Shown: piece by piece, positions 8,353 to 17,391 of the stretch | Position numbering within the stretch: the first letter of the stretch is position 1 | Layout: each line of letters starts with the position of its first letter | Source: an uncultured Varibaculum sp. | GTDB lineage: Bacteria; Actinomycetota; Actinomycetes; Actinomycetales; Actinomycetaceae | Assembly: GCA_947255165.1 (NCBI GenBank) | Contig: CAMYFZ010000013.1 | Coordinates: 1 to 35,985 of the forward strand | Direction: 5' to 3' | Length of the DNA stretch: 35,985 nucleotides | Made by a program: the position numbers and the translations under genes | Notes under the pieces: model-generated | What the model saw: the letters and a program-made list of their open reading frames with translations, nothing else | Databases searched by the model: none | What the model was told of the DNA's origin: nothing

Positions 8353-9495
8353 TCACGAGCCTGAATTCGCAATCTTGCCGACCGCCTGATACCACCCATT
8401 CACCTGTTTTTCGGCGCACAGTTCGGGTGCGGCACGGTTTGATGCTGCTTTAAACTGAGTTACGTTTTCTACAGTCAAGGTTTCAATTGCTTGGACTACA
8501 TCGTTGACTTCAAAAGAATTAGCGACTACACCGTTTTGGCACTGTGCTACCAGATCTGTCATTTCTGGAGAGGGCCCGACTAGAATTCCCAGCCGTGCCT
8601 GAATGAAATCAAAAACTTTGTTCGGTAGAGCCCACTTATAACTAAAATTGACGGGAGGTAATATAAATATTCCTACGTCGTAGCAGTTTAGTGTGGAAAC
8701 GAGCTGAGAATAGGGGACTGGATCGTGGAAAGTAATTCGCTGTGAGGTGTATCTCTTACGAAGTTCTGATATATAAGCTGGATTATTTGCTGTCAAGTAC
8801 AGATCCAAAGTTATATTCTTTGATGTAGCTTCCACAGCATCAAGCATTATCTCCATTCTCCTGCGCGGTAGACCAGCGCCGGAATGAACAAGTTTTATTG
8901 GTGGAATGACTTCTTTAACATCGAGATTTGCATATGGAGTTGCATTAGGTACGAAACTTGGCTCTAGATTAAATTGGTCGCGATATGCCTGTTCTAACCC
9001 ATGCGAGACTGTTGTAACTGATTGTGCCCGAGCTACGTAATGACTGATCAACCAGTTAATCCACGGCTTAATAACCTTCACCCAGGTGATATTTTCATCG
9101 TGCAATGCTGGAAAATACTCGTGTAAATCCGCATGAACCCCCAACCTGGGCTTGAGTCGGAGGGCAAGCGGCGCGGCATCAAGATCATTAGAAAGGATGA
9201 CGTCAAACCTACCGCGTTGTTGAGCTAGCACTCTCCATGCCTTCTTAATGGTAGGAATTCGCCAGTACGCAAGGCGGTATTGCTTCAATACGATGTAACG
9301 TCGATTTACTGAGCCCAGAGTATTGCCCACAGGGAGCTGGATGTGGTTAGTGACGCCCTCGGGTGGTTCTCCGAGCGATGCTGTTGTAACGGCGTAATCT
9401 CGCTTAAATAGCCGTACTTGTTTTAACACCCGCGCATCAGAATTGATGTCAGAGAACGATAGAATGAGCAGTTTTGGTTTATCATCGCTTTTCAT
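8353..9495 (-). CDS. Glycosyltransferase, GT-B fold (GT4-like)
   Basis: A predicted glycosyltransferase of about 380 residues. The N-terminal domain starts KLLILSFSDINSDARVLKQV, a form common in bacterial GT4 proteins, followed by VILSNDLDAAPLALRLK and DLHEYFP. The donor domain has KLVHSGAGLPRRRMEIMLDAV and the late segment FDFIQARLGILVGPSPEM. ATG at 9495 is chosen. An in-frame TTG at 9507 lies almost on top of the AAGGAGG ribosome-binding site, which sits 13 nt from the ATG. The gene is divergent from the next glycosyltransferase. The DNA is visibly richer in A and T than the housekeeping genes, suggesting separate acquisition. Confidence 0.82.
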   Translation of the reverse strand: MKSDDKPKLLILSFSDINSDARVLKQVRLFKRDYAVTTASLGEPPEGVTNHIQLPVGNTLGSVNRRYIVLKQYRLAYWRIPTIKKAWRVLAQQRGRFDVILSNDLDAAPLALRLKPRLGVHADLHEYFPALHDENITWVKVIKPWINWLISHYVARAQSVTTVSHGLEQAYRDQFNLEPSFVPNATPYANLDVKEVIPPIKLVHSGAGLPRRRMEIMLDAVEATSKNITLDLYLTANNPAYISELRKRYTSQRITFHDPVPYSQLVSTLNCYDVGIFILPPVNFSYKWALPNKVFDFIQARLGILVGPSPEMTDLVAQCQNGVVANSFEVNDVVQAIETLTVENVTQFKAASNRAAPELCAEKQVNGWYQAVGKIANSGS

Positions 9496-9636
9496 ATGTA
9501 TTATCAAACCTCCTTAACCCAGACTATCCAAAATGGAGACTTTAGCGATTCGACACGATGCCTTGAGCATTCAGAAATAAATGTATCAATGTATCGTGGA
9601 AAAAGAGTATTCATTCTAAGAAGAGGATCTTCCTAT

Positions 9637-10827
9637 ATGACATCCTTGTACCCACTGCGGAAAGCATATGGAGATGCTATAAGATTTGGGCGCGCACTAA
9701 AAATACGGCTTATATCGGCAGTAAAAGCTCCTGCAGAGATAAGGGCAATCAAGAATGAGCCCAGTTTTAGTTCTGATTCCACGTATCGAATTATCGTTGG
9801 GCCAAAAAACTCTGCCGGTGCATCGTTCCAATGGGCGCGTGCGCTGGAACAGTTTTCACTCCCGAGCGGCAAAAAGGTAGAAACGAAGGTGGTGCAGGTA
9901 GATCGCGGTGGGGGGGGGAACCCAAATTTTAATTTTACGGCCGACATTAATATTGGCGCACATGCATATGCGGGTAATCTCCGGTCCTGGAGGAACAGGG
10001 TTTTATCTCGTGCCACTCATGTCGTACTGGAATCTGGGGGGCGTATTACAGGTAATTTTCTAGCTGGAGAGCCCGAGGACGAGATTCGTGATCTACGAGA
10101 AGCAGGGATTGATGTTGCTTTGCTCTTCCATGGTTCAGATATTCGTCAAGCATCCCTGCACCAGCGAACAGTTGTAGATTCGCCACTCAAAGAATCCGGA
10201 GCATACTGGGATGCCGTACGAAGGAATGCAGAGTCAAATTTGCGGCTGGCTCAGTCATTCGATGGTCCGATATTCGTTTCCACTCCAGGGTTATTAGCTC
10301 ATGTACCCGGTGCTACCTGGTTACCTCTCGTAATTGATGCTAATCGATTTTCACCTCATTGCCCCCTAATGGAAAGAAAAAGACCAATCGTTATTCACGC
10401 ACCCTCAAATCCGAAGATGAAGGGGACAAAACAGATTGAACCAATACTTGAAAAACTTGATCTGGAAGGACTTATAGAATACCAACGATTGTCCAACATT
10501 CCGCACGCTGAGATGCCAGATTTTATTTCCAAAGCCGACGTTGTGGTGGACCAGGTTGTTCTTGGCGACTATGGAGTGCTCCAATGTGAGGCAATGGCAG
10601 CAGGCCGATTGGTTCTCGCAAGCGTGAACATTGCCCAAAAATTCGTGCCAGATTTACCAGTAGTTCACACCACTGCCGCTACCCTGGAAAAACTGCTTCG
10701 TGCGGCTGTATCTACGCGGCGTGCTGATTTTATCCAATTAGCCTCCAAGGGGCCTGGCTATGTGGCGACTCATCATAGTTCATCATCAGCATCAAAAATA
10801 CTCGCTGAACAACTTAATTTGACTTAA
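9637..10827 (+). CDS. Glycosyltransferase, GT-B fold, with internal G9 tract
   Basis: A glycosyltransferase-like protein of about 396 residues. Recognisable parts are the inter-domain strand and acceptor region (LLFHGSDIRQ, FVSTPGLLAHVPGATWLPL), the donor domain start VIHAPSNPKMKGTKQI and the E-containing donor segment GVLQCEAMAAGRLVLASV. The start is uncertain. The frame is open from ATG 9496, which would abut the divergent gene, and ATG 9589 has no ribosome-binding site, whereas ATG 9637 follows AGAAGAGG at a good distance and is preferred. Nine consecutive G at 9910-9918 encode part of a Gly run, so a one-base slip would truncate the protein. Composition is AT-rich like its divergent partner. 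Confidence 0.72.
   Translation: MTSLYPLRKAYGDAIRFGRALKIRLISAVKAPAEIRAIKNEPSFSSDSTYRIIVGPKNSAGASFQWARALEQFSLPSGKKVETKVVQVDRGGGGNPNFNFTADINIGAHAYAGNLRSWRNRVLSRATHVVLESGGRITGNFLAGEPEDEIRDLREAGIDVALLFHGSDIRQASLHQRTVVDSPLKESGAYWDAVRRNAESNLRLAQSFDGPIFVSTPGLLAHVPGATWLPLVIDANRFSPHCPLMERKRPIVIHAPSNPKMKGTKQIEPILEKLDLEGLIEYQRLSNIPHAEMPDFISKADVVVDQVVLGDYGVLQCEAMAAGRLVLASVNIAQKFVPDLPVVHTTAATLEKLLRAAVSTRRADFIQLASKGPGYVATHHSSSSASKILAEQLNLT
9910..9918 (+). repeat. Nine-base poly-G tract inside a glycosyltransferase gene
   Basis: Nine consecutive G (codons GGT GGG GGG GGG, with the T before the run) sit about a quarter of the way into the reading frame. Homopolymeric G tracts in surface-glycan genes are classic slipped-strand sites for on/off switching. 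Confidence 0.7.
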
Positions 10828-10874
10828 AACGACCTTTTTAGTTCTTGAGAAATCACGGGATTATTTAGTTCCAT

Positions 10875-11258
10875 CTAATTGGAAGCACCCCTCTTATTTT
10901 GTTGTTTTTCAGATTGGGTTCTGTCCGGGCAGTTTAATGAATGCGTCTGTGAGTACGCGCCATTCCCGATTGCACCACCACTGTCGCGGTGATTATTGGT
11001 TTTAGATGAGCGCAGTCGGAATCTATGGAAATTGCTGGTGGGTATGTAGGGGGGCGTATTTATATGGAAGTGAAGCGCCGTCCACACTACATCGTAGCCA
11101 CCGAAGAAAATTTTTGCAGATAATTTAAACTGCGTAAGAGAGCGTAGTTGAAGGTACTTGGAGTCTTTTGGAAACCGTGAAACCTGATTTTTAGCAAGTC
11201 TAGCTTCCAAATGGTTTGGAAGTAGGTAGCCTATGACGTAGGACAGAAAATTCGCCAA
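10875..11258 (-). pseudogene. Possible remnant of a glycosyltransferase in a 539-bp gap (10828-11366)
   Basis: No convincing gene fills the gap 10828-11366. The minus strand holds a 127-codon open frame. Its middle (LTQFKLSAKIFFGGYDVVW, then TPPYIPT) loosely resembles the WbuB-type GT4 segment in which a helix is followed by DVVIxTSPPL. The rest is unlike any family I know, and the end is rich in Asn, Arg and Ser. No ribosome-binding site stands before its ATG. It may be a decayed, frameshifted glycosyltransferase or chance. Confidence 0.2.
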
Positions 11259-11366
11259 TTGTCATGCAACTAGCTGGACTCTAATGCCGGGGGAAAGTTT
11301 CTAGAAATGTTACGAGTGTTTTCAGTACATCTCGAAACTGCAGGACAGATTAGGAGAGGACGCTAG

Positions 11367-12467
11367 ATGAACCCGCTGGTATCAGTATTGATCCCTATCT
11401 ACAACGTAGAGAAGTATTTGCCGGAATGTTTGGGAAGTTTGGCGGAGCAGGACTTCAAGCAAGCTGAGTTTATCTGCATTAATGATGGATCAACAGACAG
11501 TTCTCGGGCCATTATCGAAGAATTTATGAACCAGGATTCACGATTCAGAGTAATTGATAAAGAAAACTCTGGATATGGCGCGTCTATGAACCGGGGTCTG
11601 GAAGCAGCTCAAGGTGACTATATAGCGATTTTGGAATCGGATGATTTCATGGAGGCAGACACGCTTAGCAAACTGCACCACGCTATTAGCAGCACCGGAG
11701 CAGACGTGGTAAAAGCTAACTTCTGGATGTACTGGTCTATCCCCACGAAGCGAAACGATTTTTTTGAGGCAATACCAGGTGGGAAGAGCGAAAAAATAGC
11801 TGATCCCGCACGGGATCCATTTATTTTTTATACCAAGGCTTCGATTTGGTCTGCAATTTATCGGAAGTCTTTCCTAGATACAGAGAAAATCTCGTTTTTA
11901 GAAACCCCCGGTGCTTCTTTCCAGGACACCAGCTTTACTTTTAAAGTCTGGGCTTCCACCCATAAGGTCTACTATTTGCATGATGCATTTGTGCATTACC
12001 GGCAAGATAATGAAAACTCTTCAGTAAACTCTCCCGGAAAAGTAGACGCTCTTTTTAATGAATATCGAGAGATTAGCCGTTGGCTGGAAACGGATCCTGG
12101 AAAACAGAAGACTTTTTCGCCTATAAAAGTAAAGATGCTTTATGACGCGTTGATCTGGAACTACGAAAGAGTCGCCGAGGAATACAAGGTAGAGGTGCTG
12201 CGGAAAGGACGTGCCATGTTCCTGGATGATTTTGCCCGGGGGAACGTGGACATTCGGCTCTTCGAGCCGTGGAAACTACTGGATATGAGGACAATCATGC
12301 TTTCTCCGGAACGATATCATCATGATAGAAGCCGAGGAGAATCATTAAGCCAGCGCGTTGGTAGAGTAATCCAAGACCGTGGTTTTGGCGGGTTTGCCCG
12401 CGCCGGTGCCGCAAAGGTGGTAAATAAAGGGAAAGGTCTGGTCAAATCGTGCCAACGATATCTGTAA
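11367..12467 (+). CDS. Glycosyltransferase family 2 (GT-A fold)
   Basis: A predicted inverting glycosyltransferase of 366 residues. The GT-A nucleotide-binding half is complete: VSVLIPIYNVEKYLPECL at the N-terminus, ND at 39-40 of ICINDGSTDSS, and the metal-binding ESDDF (90-94). The C-terminal half carries the acceptor region (ASFQDTSFTFKVW, with an ED-like QD) and a basic tail. The ATG follows AGGAGAGG. It overlaps the next GT2 gene by 19 bp, so the two are co-transcribed and probably act consecutively on the same glycan. The acceptor and sugar are not determinable. Confidence 0.9.
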   Translation: MNPLVSVLIPIYNVEKYLPECLGSLAEQDFKQAEFICINDGSTDSSRAIIEEFMNQDSRFRVIDKENSGYGASMNRGLEAAQGDYIAILESDDFMEADTLSKLHHAISSTGADVVKANFWMYWSIPTKRNDFFEAIPGGKSEKIADPARDPFIFYTKASIWSAIYRKSFLDTEKISFLETPGASFQDTSFTFKVWASTHKVYYLHDAFVHYRQDNENSSVNSPGKVDALFNEYREISRWLETDPGKQKTFSPIKVKMLYDALIWNYERVAEEYKVEVLRKGRAMFLDDFARGNVDIRLFEPWKLLDMRTIMLSPERYHHDRSRGESLSQRVGRVIQDRGFGGFARAGAAKVVNKGKGLVKSCQRYL

Positions 12468-13648
12468 TCGTACCTGTCTACAATGTTGAGAAATATTTAG
12501 CTCATTGCCTGGAATCGATTCGAAAACAAGACTTTTCCGATCTAGAAATCATCTGCATTAACGACGGTGCTACTGATACTTCCCCCAGATTGCTAACCAT
12601 GGCCTCTGAACTTGATCCTCGCATTGTGGTGATTAACCAGGATAACCAGGGGGTTTCTGCCGCACGTAACCGGGGTCTGCAGGCTGCTACCGGAAAAATA
12701 ATAATGTTTGTTGACGGTGACGACTTCTTAGCTCCGGGAGCCTGCAGGACAGTAGCAGAAGCTTTCTCAAAAGATAAACCAGATATTTTTACTTTCGGAG
12801 GCAAGGCTATTTCCTATGGGAAGCCGTCACCCTGGTTACTAAATGCTCTTTCTCCCAAGAAAGAGGTTATTCGAGGTCTAGGCGGGAATCTCTTTAAAAA
12901 AGCGAAAGAAAGACCCTATATCTGGTTATCGGCTTTCTCTCGTGATTTCCTGGAAACTAACGCTGTGCGTTTTGAAGAGGGTCTCGCAGTTGGTGAAGAT
13001 CAACTGTTTTACTTAGAGGCCTATGTTAGGGCAAATCTAATAGTAACTTCTCCGAAACCCCTTTATTTCTATCGAGCCAATCGCCTCGGATCCGCAATGT
13101 CTAGTCAACATAAAGATGATGACAAGCGGGTAAAGCAGCACTTGAACTTGGCTGACCGGGTATTTTCACGTTGGAAAGCGGCAGGACTATTTGAACAGTA
13201 TAGGGCGGGGCTGCTGTATTGGTTTCTTGATTTTATTTCTTATGATGCTTTCCATACAGATAGCTCCGAAGAGGCACTTCACAGCGTACGAAAATTGATA
13301 TTCAAGTATTTTGGGAATCCTAATGATGTTGATCTGGATGTTGCCACCACTTTAGCATTGCGTAATTTGGAGCATCCTGAAAATCCTCTCAGGTACCCCC
13401 GTAACCTTGTGGTGATGGTACTGGAAGGTATGCAAGATCCCGTACTTAGTTCCCAGATGGCTCTGGAAAAACTCGGAAAACTAACCCCGGTGAAAATACT
13501 TTCAGCCATTTATAGACGAATTTTTCCGGCCAGCAGTTTAATGCAATATTGGTGGATTGCAGGAGCCCGCATTATTACAGCTACCGCCGTGGAAGATGCG
13601 CAGTCCTATAATCGTCTAATCGCCGAGTGGATGTTGTATAGACGCTAA
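12449..13648 (+). CDS. Glycosyltransferase family 2 (GT-A fold)
   Basis: A second GT2 enzyme of 399 residues, starting at GTG inside the end of the previous gene. Motifs: ISVIVPVYNVEKYLAHCL, ICINDGATD (Asp39), VDGDDF (89-93) as the metal site and VGEDQLFYLEAY as the likely catalytic-base region. The C-terminal 150 residues are helical and probably contact the membrane or acceptor. The two genes resemble each other at the N-terminus (YNVEKYL, ICINDG) and are probably old paralogues. A 9-bp inverted repeat covers its stop codon. Confidence 0.9.
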   Translation: MPTISVIVPVYNVEKYLAHCLESIRKQDFSDLEIICINDGATDTSPRLLTMASELDPRIVVINQDNQGVSAARNRGLQAATGKIIMFVDGDDFLAPGACRTVAEAFSKDKPDIFTFGGKAISYGKPSPWLLNALSPKKEVIRGLGGNLFKKAKERPYIWLSAFSRDFLETNAVRFEEGLAVGEDQLFYLEAYVRANLIVTSPKPLYFYRANRLGSAMSSQHKDDDKRVKQHLNLADRVFSRWKAAGLFEQYRAGLLYWFLDFISYDAFHTDSSEEALHSVRKLIFKYFGNPNDVDLDVATTLALRNLEHPENPLRYPRNLVVMVLEGMQDPVLSSQMALEKLGKLTPVKILSAIYRRIFPASSLMQYWWIAGARIITATAVEDAQSYNRLIAEWMLYRR

Positions 13649-13681
13649 CCAAATCGGATACCTCTGGTGCAGTTTGGTTAG
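13645..13681 (+). terminator. Weak hairpin over the stop codon of the second GT2 gene
   Basis: CTAACCAAA (13645-13653) and TTTGGTTAG (13673-13681) form a perfect 9-bp inverted repeat with a 19-nt loop and no T tract. It could be an attenuator, a partial terminator or an RNA-stability element before the DUF6541 gene. Confidence 0.35.
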
Positions 13682-13788
13682 GGGGTGTGTTTTGCAGTTG
13701 TGAATCCACCAGCTGCAGGTAGCCTTGCGGTTTTTGTATTATCAAGTAGATAATAATCAGAGCTTGAGCACGCAAATAGGAGAGTTAA

Positions 13789-15879
13789 GTGGATGTCGTG
13801 GGAGTAGCCTCAAACGCGGATTTCTTTAACTCTTGGCTGCTGTTCTTGATTCCCCTGGCTGTTTCTTTCGCGGTTCTATTCCTGCCCGGTCTGGCGTCTG
13901 GCTATGCCTTGGGTTTGCGAGGACGCTGGCTTTGGGGATGGGCACCCGCCGGTTCTGTGGGGATAGCGGTGGTAGCAGCTGTGATAGCTTCCAAGTTGGG
14001 ATTTACCTGGGGATTTCCAGTTTTGGTGTTCTTCTGTGTTGTCGCAACTCTTATTTGCTGGCTGCTTTCTTTGCTCTATATACGTGTCTGTAAGTTAAAA
14101 AATATCGAAACGGGAATTAGTAGTCTCCCTAAGGTAGATCGGGGTAGTAAAAAGTGGGCATACTTACCACCTATATTGCTGCTCTCCATGTTCGTATATG
14201 AGACGATTCGTTTCGCGACGGCAGTAAAACGTCCCGGAGCATTTGCGCAAATTTGGGATAATCTTTTTCACTCTAATCTAGTTATGATGTTTCTCCAGCG
14301 TGGAGATGCTTCACCGTTCAGTGTTGATCTCTGGGATCCTAGTAGAGCCGGGTTCTATCCGGCAGCCTGGCACGAGGTGGTTTCCTTGGTTGCCAGTGCC
14401 TGTTCAGGGGCTGTAACCACCGCTACCAACGCTGTGAGTCTGGTAGTCGCTTTCATTATTTGGCCTTTAGGAATCTTCTGTTTGGCTTCCGTAATTTTTA
14501 CTTCACGCGTGGTTCAGCTAATCTCCCTGGCTCTGTCCTTAACTCTGCCCCAATTCCCATTCGCCCTCTTCAGTTGGGGTCCTCTTTACCCGAATTTGCT
14601 TAGCTCCTCATTGTTACCTATAGTCATCGCCCTATTTGTTAAGTGGCTTTCTGACAATCTCCTCGCTCTCGTCCCAGGATTATTTGCTGCCGGCTGGGGT
14701 CTGGTAAGCGTGGGAGCCAGCCAACCTAATAACGTGTTTACTTTCGTCATTGTCGCCACGATTGCTACCTGGTGCTATGGGGTAACTCGGATAAACCTTT
14801 CTTCCGCAAGATATGGAGGTCACAAAGGGGTAAGAAGTGCAATCTTGGCGGGCTGGACTGGACTCTGCCTAGCCGTCTACGGTCTTTGGGAGTGGGGCAC
14901 TTTTCAAATTTCGCTTATCAGAGGGCTGCGTACGAAGACCCCCGATTGGTTTCCTCAAGGATCTTACTGGTCAGGAATAGCTGAGATTTTTTCCTTGACG
15001 GGAGGTAAACCAAACGCTGACTTTATGGTTTATCAGCGATTACATCTGTTGCCGCTATCTGCTTTATTGATTATCGGTTTACTCGTGCTGATATTTAGTC
15101 GTAAAAAAACCTGGTTGGTTCTTAGTTGGATGGTTTTTTCCGGTCTTGCCCTCGTGGGGCGCTCGATGCAGGATTTGCAGCTCCGGCAGTATCTAGTAGG
15201 GGTCTGGTATGCAGATTCTCCCAGGCTTTTTGTGCCAGTCGTAATGTTTTCTATTCCTATAGCAGCCGGTGGTTTAGGTTGGTTGATACGCCAACTTCAA
15301 AAGTGGATTTCTCCAAAGGTAACTCGAAAAACTCAAGCCATTATTTTATCTGGCTCCCTGATACTATCGGTGGGAATAGTCGCTGCTCCGACGCATTTGA
15401 AGACGTCGTGGTATTGGATTGGCGATGTTTTCTCGATTCGCACCCCCTCAGATAGATCCCTTGGTTTAGTAGATGAGGACGAGCTCAACCTACTACTGGA
15501 ACTTCCTCGTCTTACGCCCTCTGACAGTGTGATTCTAGGGAATCCTTGGGAAGGAGCTGCTTTTGCTTGGTCATTGGGGCAACGACGAGCTATTTTCCCG
15601 ACCCTACGATATGCAAGCACTCCGATGCCGGATAGAGCGTTCTTAGCGAACGGGCTATATCAACCTGAACAGAGAAAACAGGTGTGCTCCTTCCTAGGTA
15701 CCAAAAACATATACGTATTGAACTTCCGAAACCACTATTCGGGAGCCGAGGGGAAGACGGGTATCGAGAAGAAATATCCGTCATTCGACTCCACGAATAC
15801 GCCCCTATTAGCTCCGGTTAAATCAGTTGGAGAGGCGCACCTTTTCAAATACCTGGGATGTTCTAAGCGAACACCCTAA
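13789..15879 (+). CDS. Large polytopic membrane protein, DUF6541 family (possible GT-C type enzyme)
   Basis: The 696-residue protein has about twelve or more hydrophobic segments spread over residues 15-535 and an extracytoplasmic C-terminal domain (about 540-696). It matches the actinobacterial DUF6541 family, recognised by the first large loop with WDNLFHSN (156-163) and GFYPAAWHEVVSLV. The acidic residue in the first outer loop, followed by an N/H pair, is the layout of GT-C glycosyltransferases that use polyprenyl-phosphate sugars, so transfer or polymerisation of lipid-linked sugars is a reasonable guess. GTG 13789 follows AGGAGAG. Its stop overlaps the convergent dehydrogenase stop by 4 bp. 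Confidence 0.8.
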   Translation: MDVVGVASNADFFNSWLLFLIPLAVSFAVLFLPGLASGYALGLRGRWLWGWAPAGSVGIAVVAAVIASKLGFTWGFPVLVFFCVVATLICWLLSLLYIRVCKLKNIETGISSLPKVDRGSKKWAYLPPILLLSMFVYETIRFATAVKRPGAFAQIWDNLFHSNLVMMFLQRGDASPFSVDLWDPSRAGFYPAAWHEVVSLVASACSGAVTTATNAVSLVVAFIIWPLGIFCLASVIFTSRVVQLISLALSLTLPQFPFALFSWGPLYPNLLSSSLLPIVIALFVKWLSDNLLALVPGLFAAGWGLVSVGASQPNNVFTFVIVATIATWCYGVTRINLSSARYGGHKGVRSAILAGWTGLCLAVYGLWEWGTFQISLIRGLRTKTPDWFPQGSYWSGIAEIFSLTGGKPNADFMVYQRLHLLPLSALLIIGLLVLIFSRKKTWLVLSWMVFSGLALVGRSMQDLQLRQYLVGVWYADSPRLFVPVVMFSIPIAAGGLGWLIRQLQKWISPKVTRKTQAIILSGSLILSVGIVAAPTHLKTSWYWIGDVFSIRTPSDRSLGLVDEDELNLLLELPRLTPSDSVILGNPWEGAAFAWSLGQRRAIFPTLRYASTPMPDRAFLANGLYQPEQRKQVCSFLGTKNIYVLNFRNHYSGAEGKTGIEKKYPSFDSTNTPLLAPVKSVGEAHLFKYLGCSKRTP

Positions 15880-17177
15880 CGGGAAGCCTGATCCCCAATA
15901 ACCATGCGGGGGGTACCTTTCCACAGCTGCGGATCGGTTACCCGGCGGCCATCAAATAGTAGCTTGATGCCGGGCAGATCTTTCGCGCTGATGGTTTTGT
16001 ATTCGGCGTGGTCAGCCTGCACGATAGCGGCGGTAACTTCCTCGCCAAAGTGATAGGCATCCCAACCGAAGCCCGCTAGTTCCTCGTCGCTAAACATGGG
16101 GTCATGAACCAGTACTTTCGCCCCCCGCTTGCGCAAGGAGTCAACTGTAGCGAACACTCCCGAGAACGCGGTTTCTTTAACAGCGCCCCGGTAGGAAGCT
16201 CCCAGTACCACCACTTTGACACCCTTGAGATCCCCTAGCACTTCCTCTACGCGGGAAACTACGTATTCGGGCATCCCGGCGTTATAGGTACGCGCGGTGC
16301 GAACCACGGAGGCATCGGGATCGGTAGATAGGTACAGGCGCGGGTAAACCGGAATGCAGTGTCCGCCAACCGCAATCCCGGGGCGGTGAATGTGGGAATA
16401 TGGTTGCGAGTTGCAGGCGTCGATTACTTTTTGCACGTCAATACCGACTTTGTCCGCGTAGACGGCGAACTGGTTGGCCAGCCCGATATTAACGTCACGA
16501 TAGGTGGTTTCTGCCAGTTTTGCCATCTCTGCGGCCTCGGCGTTGCCCATGTCCCAAACCCCGTTTTCGCGCGGTAGGTCAGGGCGCTCATCAAATTGCA
16601 GCACGCTTTCATAAAACTTGATTGCTGCTTGGGTGCCCGTCTCAGTTAGTCCGCCCACGAGTTTGGGATAGCGGCGCAAATCCTGGAATACTCGCCCGGT
16701 TAGCACCCGTTCGGGAGAGAACACCAGGTGGAAGTCTTCGCCCTCTTTCAAACCAGAGATCTCTTCAATCAGCGGCTTCCAGCGGCCTCGGGTAGTGCCC
16801 ACCGGCAAAGTGGTTTCATAGGAGATCAGGGTTCCCGGGGTCAGATGTTCGGCGAGGGAACGAGTGGCCGCATCCATCCAACCAAAATCTGGCTGCCAAG
16901 TTTCGTCATTAACGAAGAGCGGAACCACCAAAACGATGGCATCTGCTTCGGGGATAGCTTCCGCGTAGTCGGTAGTGGCGCGCAGTTTCCCCGCAGGTAC
17001 TAGCTCAGAGAGTTTTTCTTGCAGGTGAGCTTCCCCCGGGAAAGGTTCTTTGCCCTGGTTAATAAGCTCAACGGTCTTTTCATTAACATCGACCCCAATC
17101 ACGTCCTGTCCACTAGACGCAAACTGTACCGCCAGAGGCAAGCCGATTTTTCCCATTGCTACAACTGCTACGCGCAT
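15876..17177 (-). CDS. Nucleotide-sugar 6-dehydrogenase (UDP-GlcNAc/UDP-ManNAc type, WbpA/WecC-like)
   Basis: This enzyme oxidises C6 of a UDP-hexose or UDP-HexNAc to the uronate with two NAD+. The 433-residue protein has an N-terminal Rossmann domain (VAVVAMGKIGLPLAVQFA; the first glycine of GxGxxG is Ala), ETTLPVGTT, FSPERVLTG and the catalytic cysteine Cys274 in VGGHCIPVYP. The GGHCIPVYP form and the EMAKLAETTYRDVNI helix fit the UDP-HexNAc group (WbpA, WecC) rather than UDP-glucose enzymes. With the aminotransferase, Gfo/Idh/MocA and acetyltransferase genes of this locus it suggests UDP-GlcNAcA as product. A strong AAAGGAG ribosome-binding site precedes the ATG. Confidence 0.92.
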   Translation of the reverse strand: MRVAVVAMGKIGLPLAVQFASSGQDVIGVDVNEKTVELINQGKEPFPGEAHLQEKLSELVPAGKLRATTDYAEAIPEADAIVLVVPLFVNDETWQPDFGWMDAATRSLAEHLTPGTLISYETTLPVGTTRGRWKPLIEEISGLKEGEDFHLVFSPERVLTGRVFQDLRRYPKLVGGLTETGTQAAIKFYESVLQFDERPDLPRENGVWDMGNAEAAEMAKLAETTYRDVNIGLANQFAVYADKVGIDVQKVIDACNSQPYSHIHRPGIAVGGHCIPVYPRLYLSTDPDASVVRTARTYNAGMPEYVVSRVEEVLGDLKGVKVVVLGASYRGAVKETAFSGVFATVDSLRKRGAKVLVHDPMFSDEELAGFGWDAYHFGEEVTAAIVQADHAEYKTISAKDLPGIKLLFDGRRVTDPQLWKGTPRMVIGDQASR

Positions 17178-17391
17178 GAAAACTCCTTTGAGGTCTTCAA
17201 CAACTCAACAAACTCTGAAGCTATTCTACGCGGGAATGGGCAAACAGTTCACATTCCCTGCGCGTAGAAAATAACTTATCAAGGTTATTGCTGTTGACAT
17301 GGTCCCTGTTTTTTGATGAGGAAAAAATTTTAATCTAAACTGTATATACTGCGTATTGTTCCCATATAGATAGTGGATTGAGGTCTCAGTT

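Noticed and set aside
9496..9636. Extended start of the plus-strand glycosyltransferase at ATG 9496
   Set aside because: It would leave no room for promoters of two divergent genes and lacks a ribosome-binding site. ATG 9637 is better, though not proven.
17294..17322. TTGACA at 17294 as the promoter of the NlpC/P60 gene
   Set aside because: No -10 box is found 16-18 bp downstream. The later TATACT has no -35 partner.
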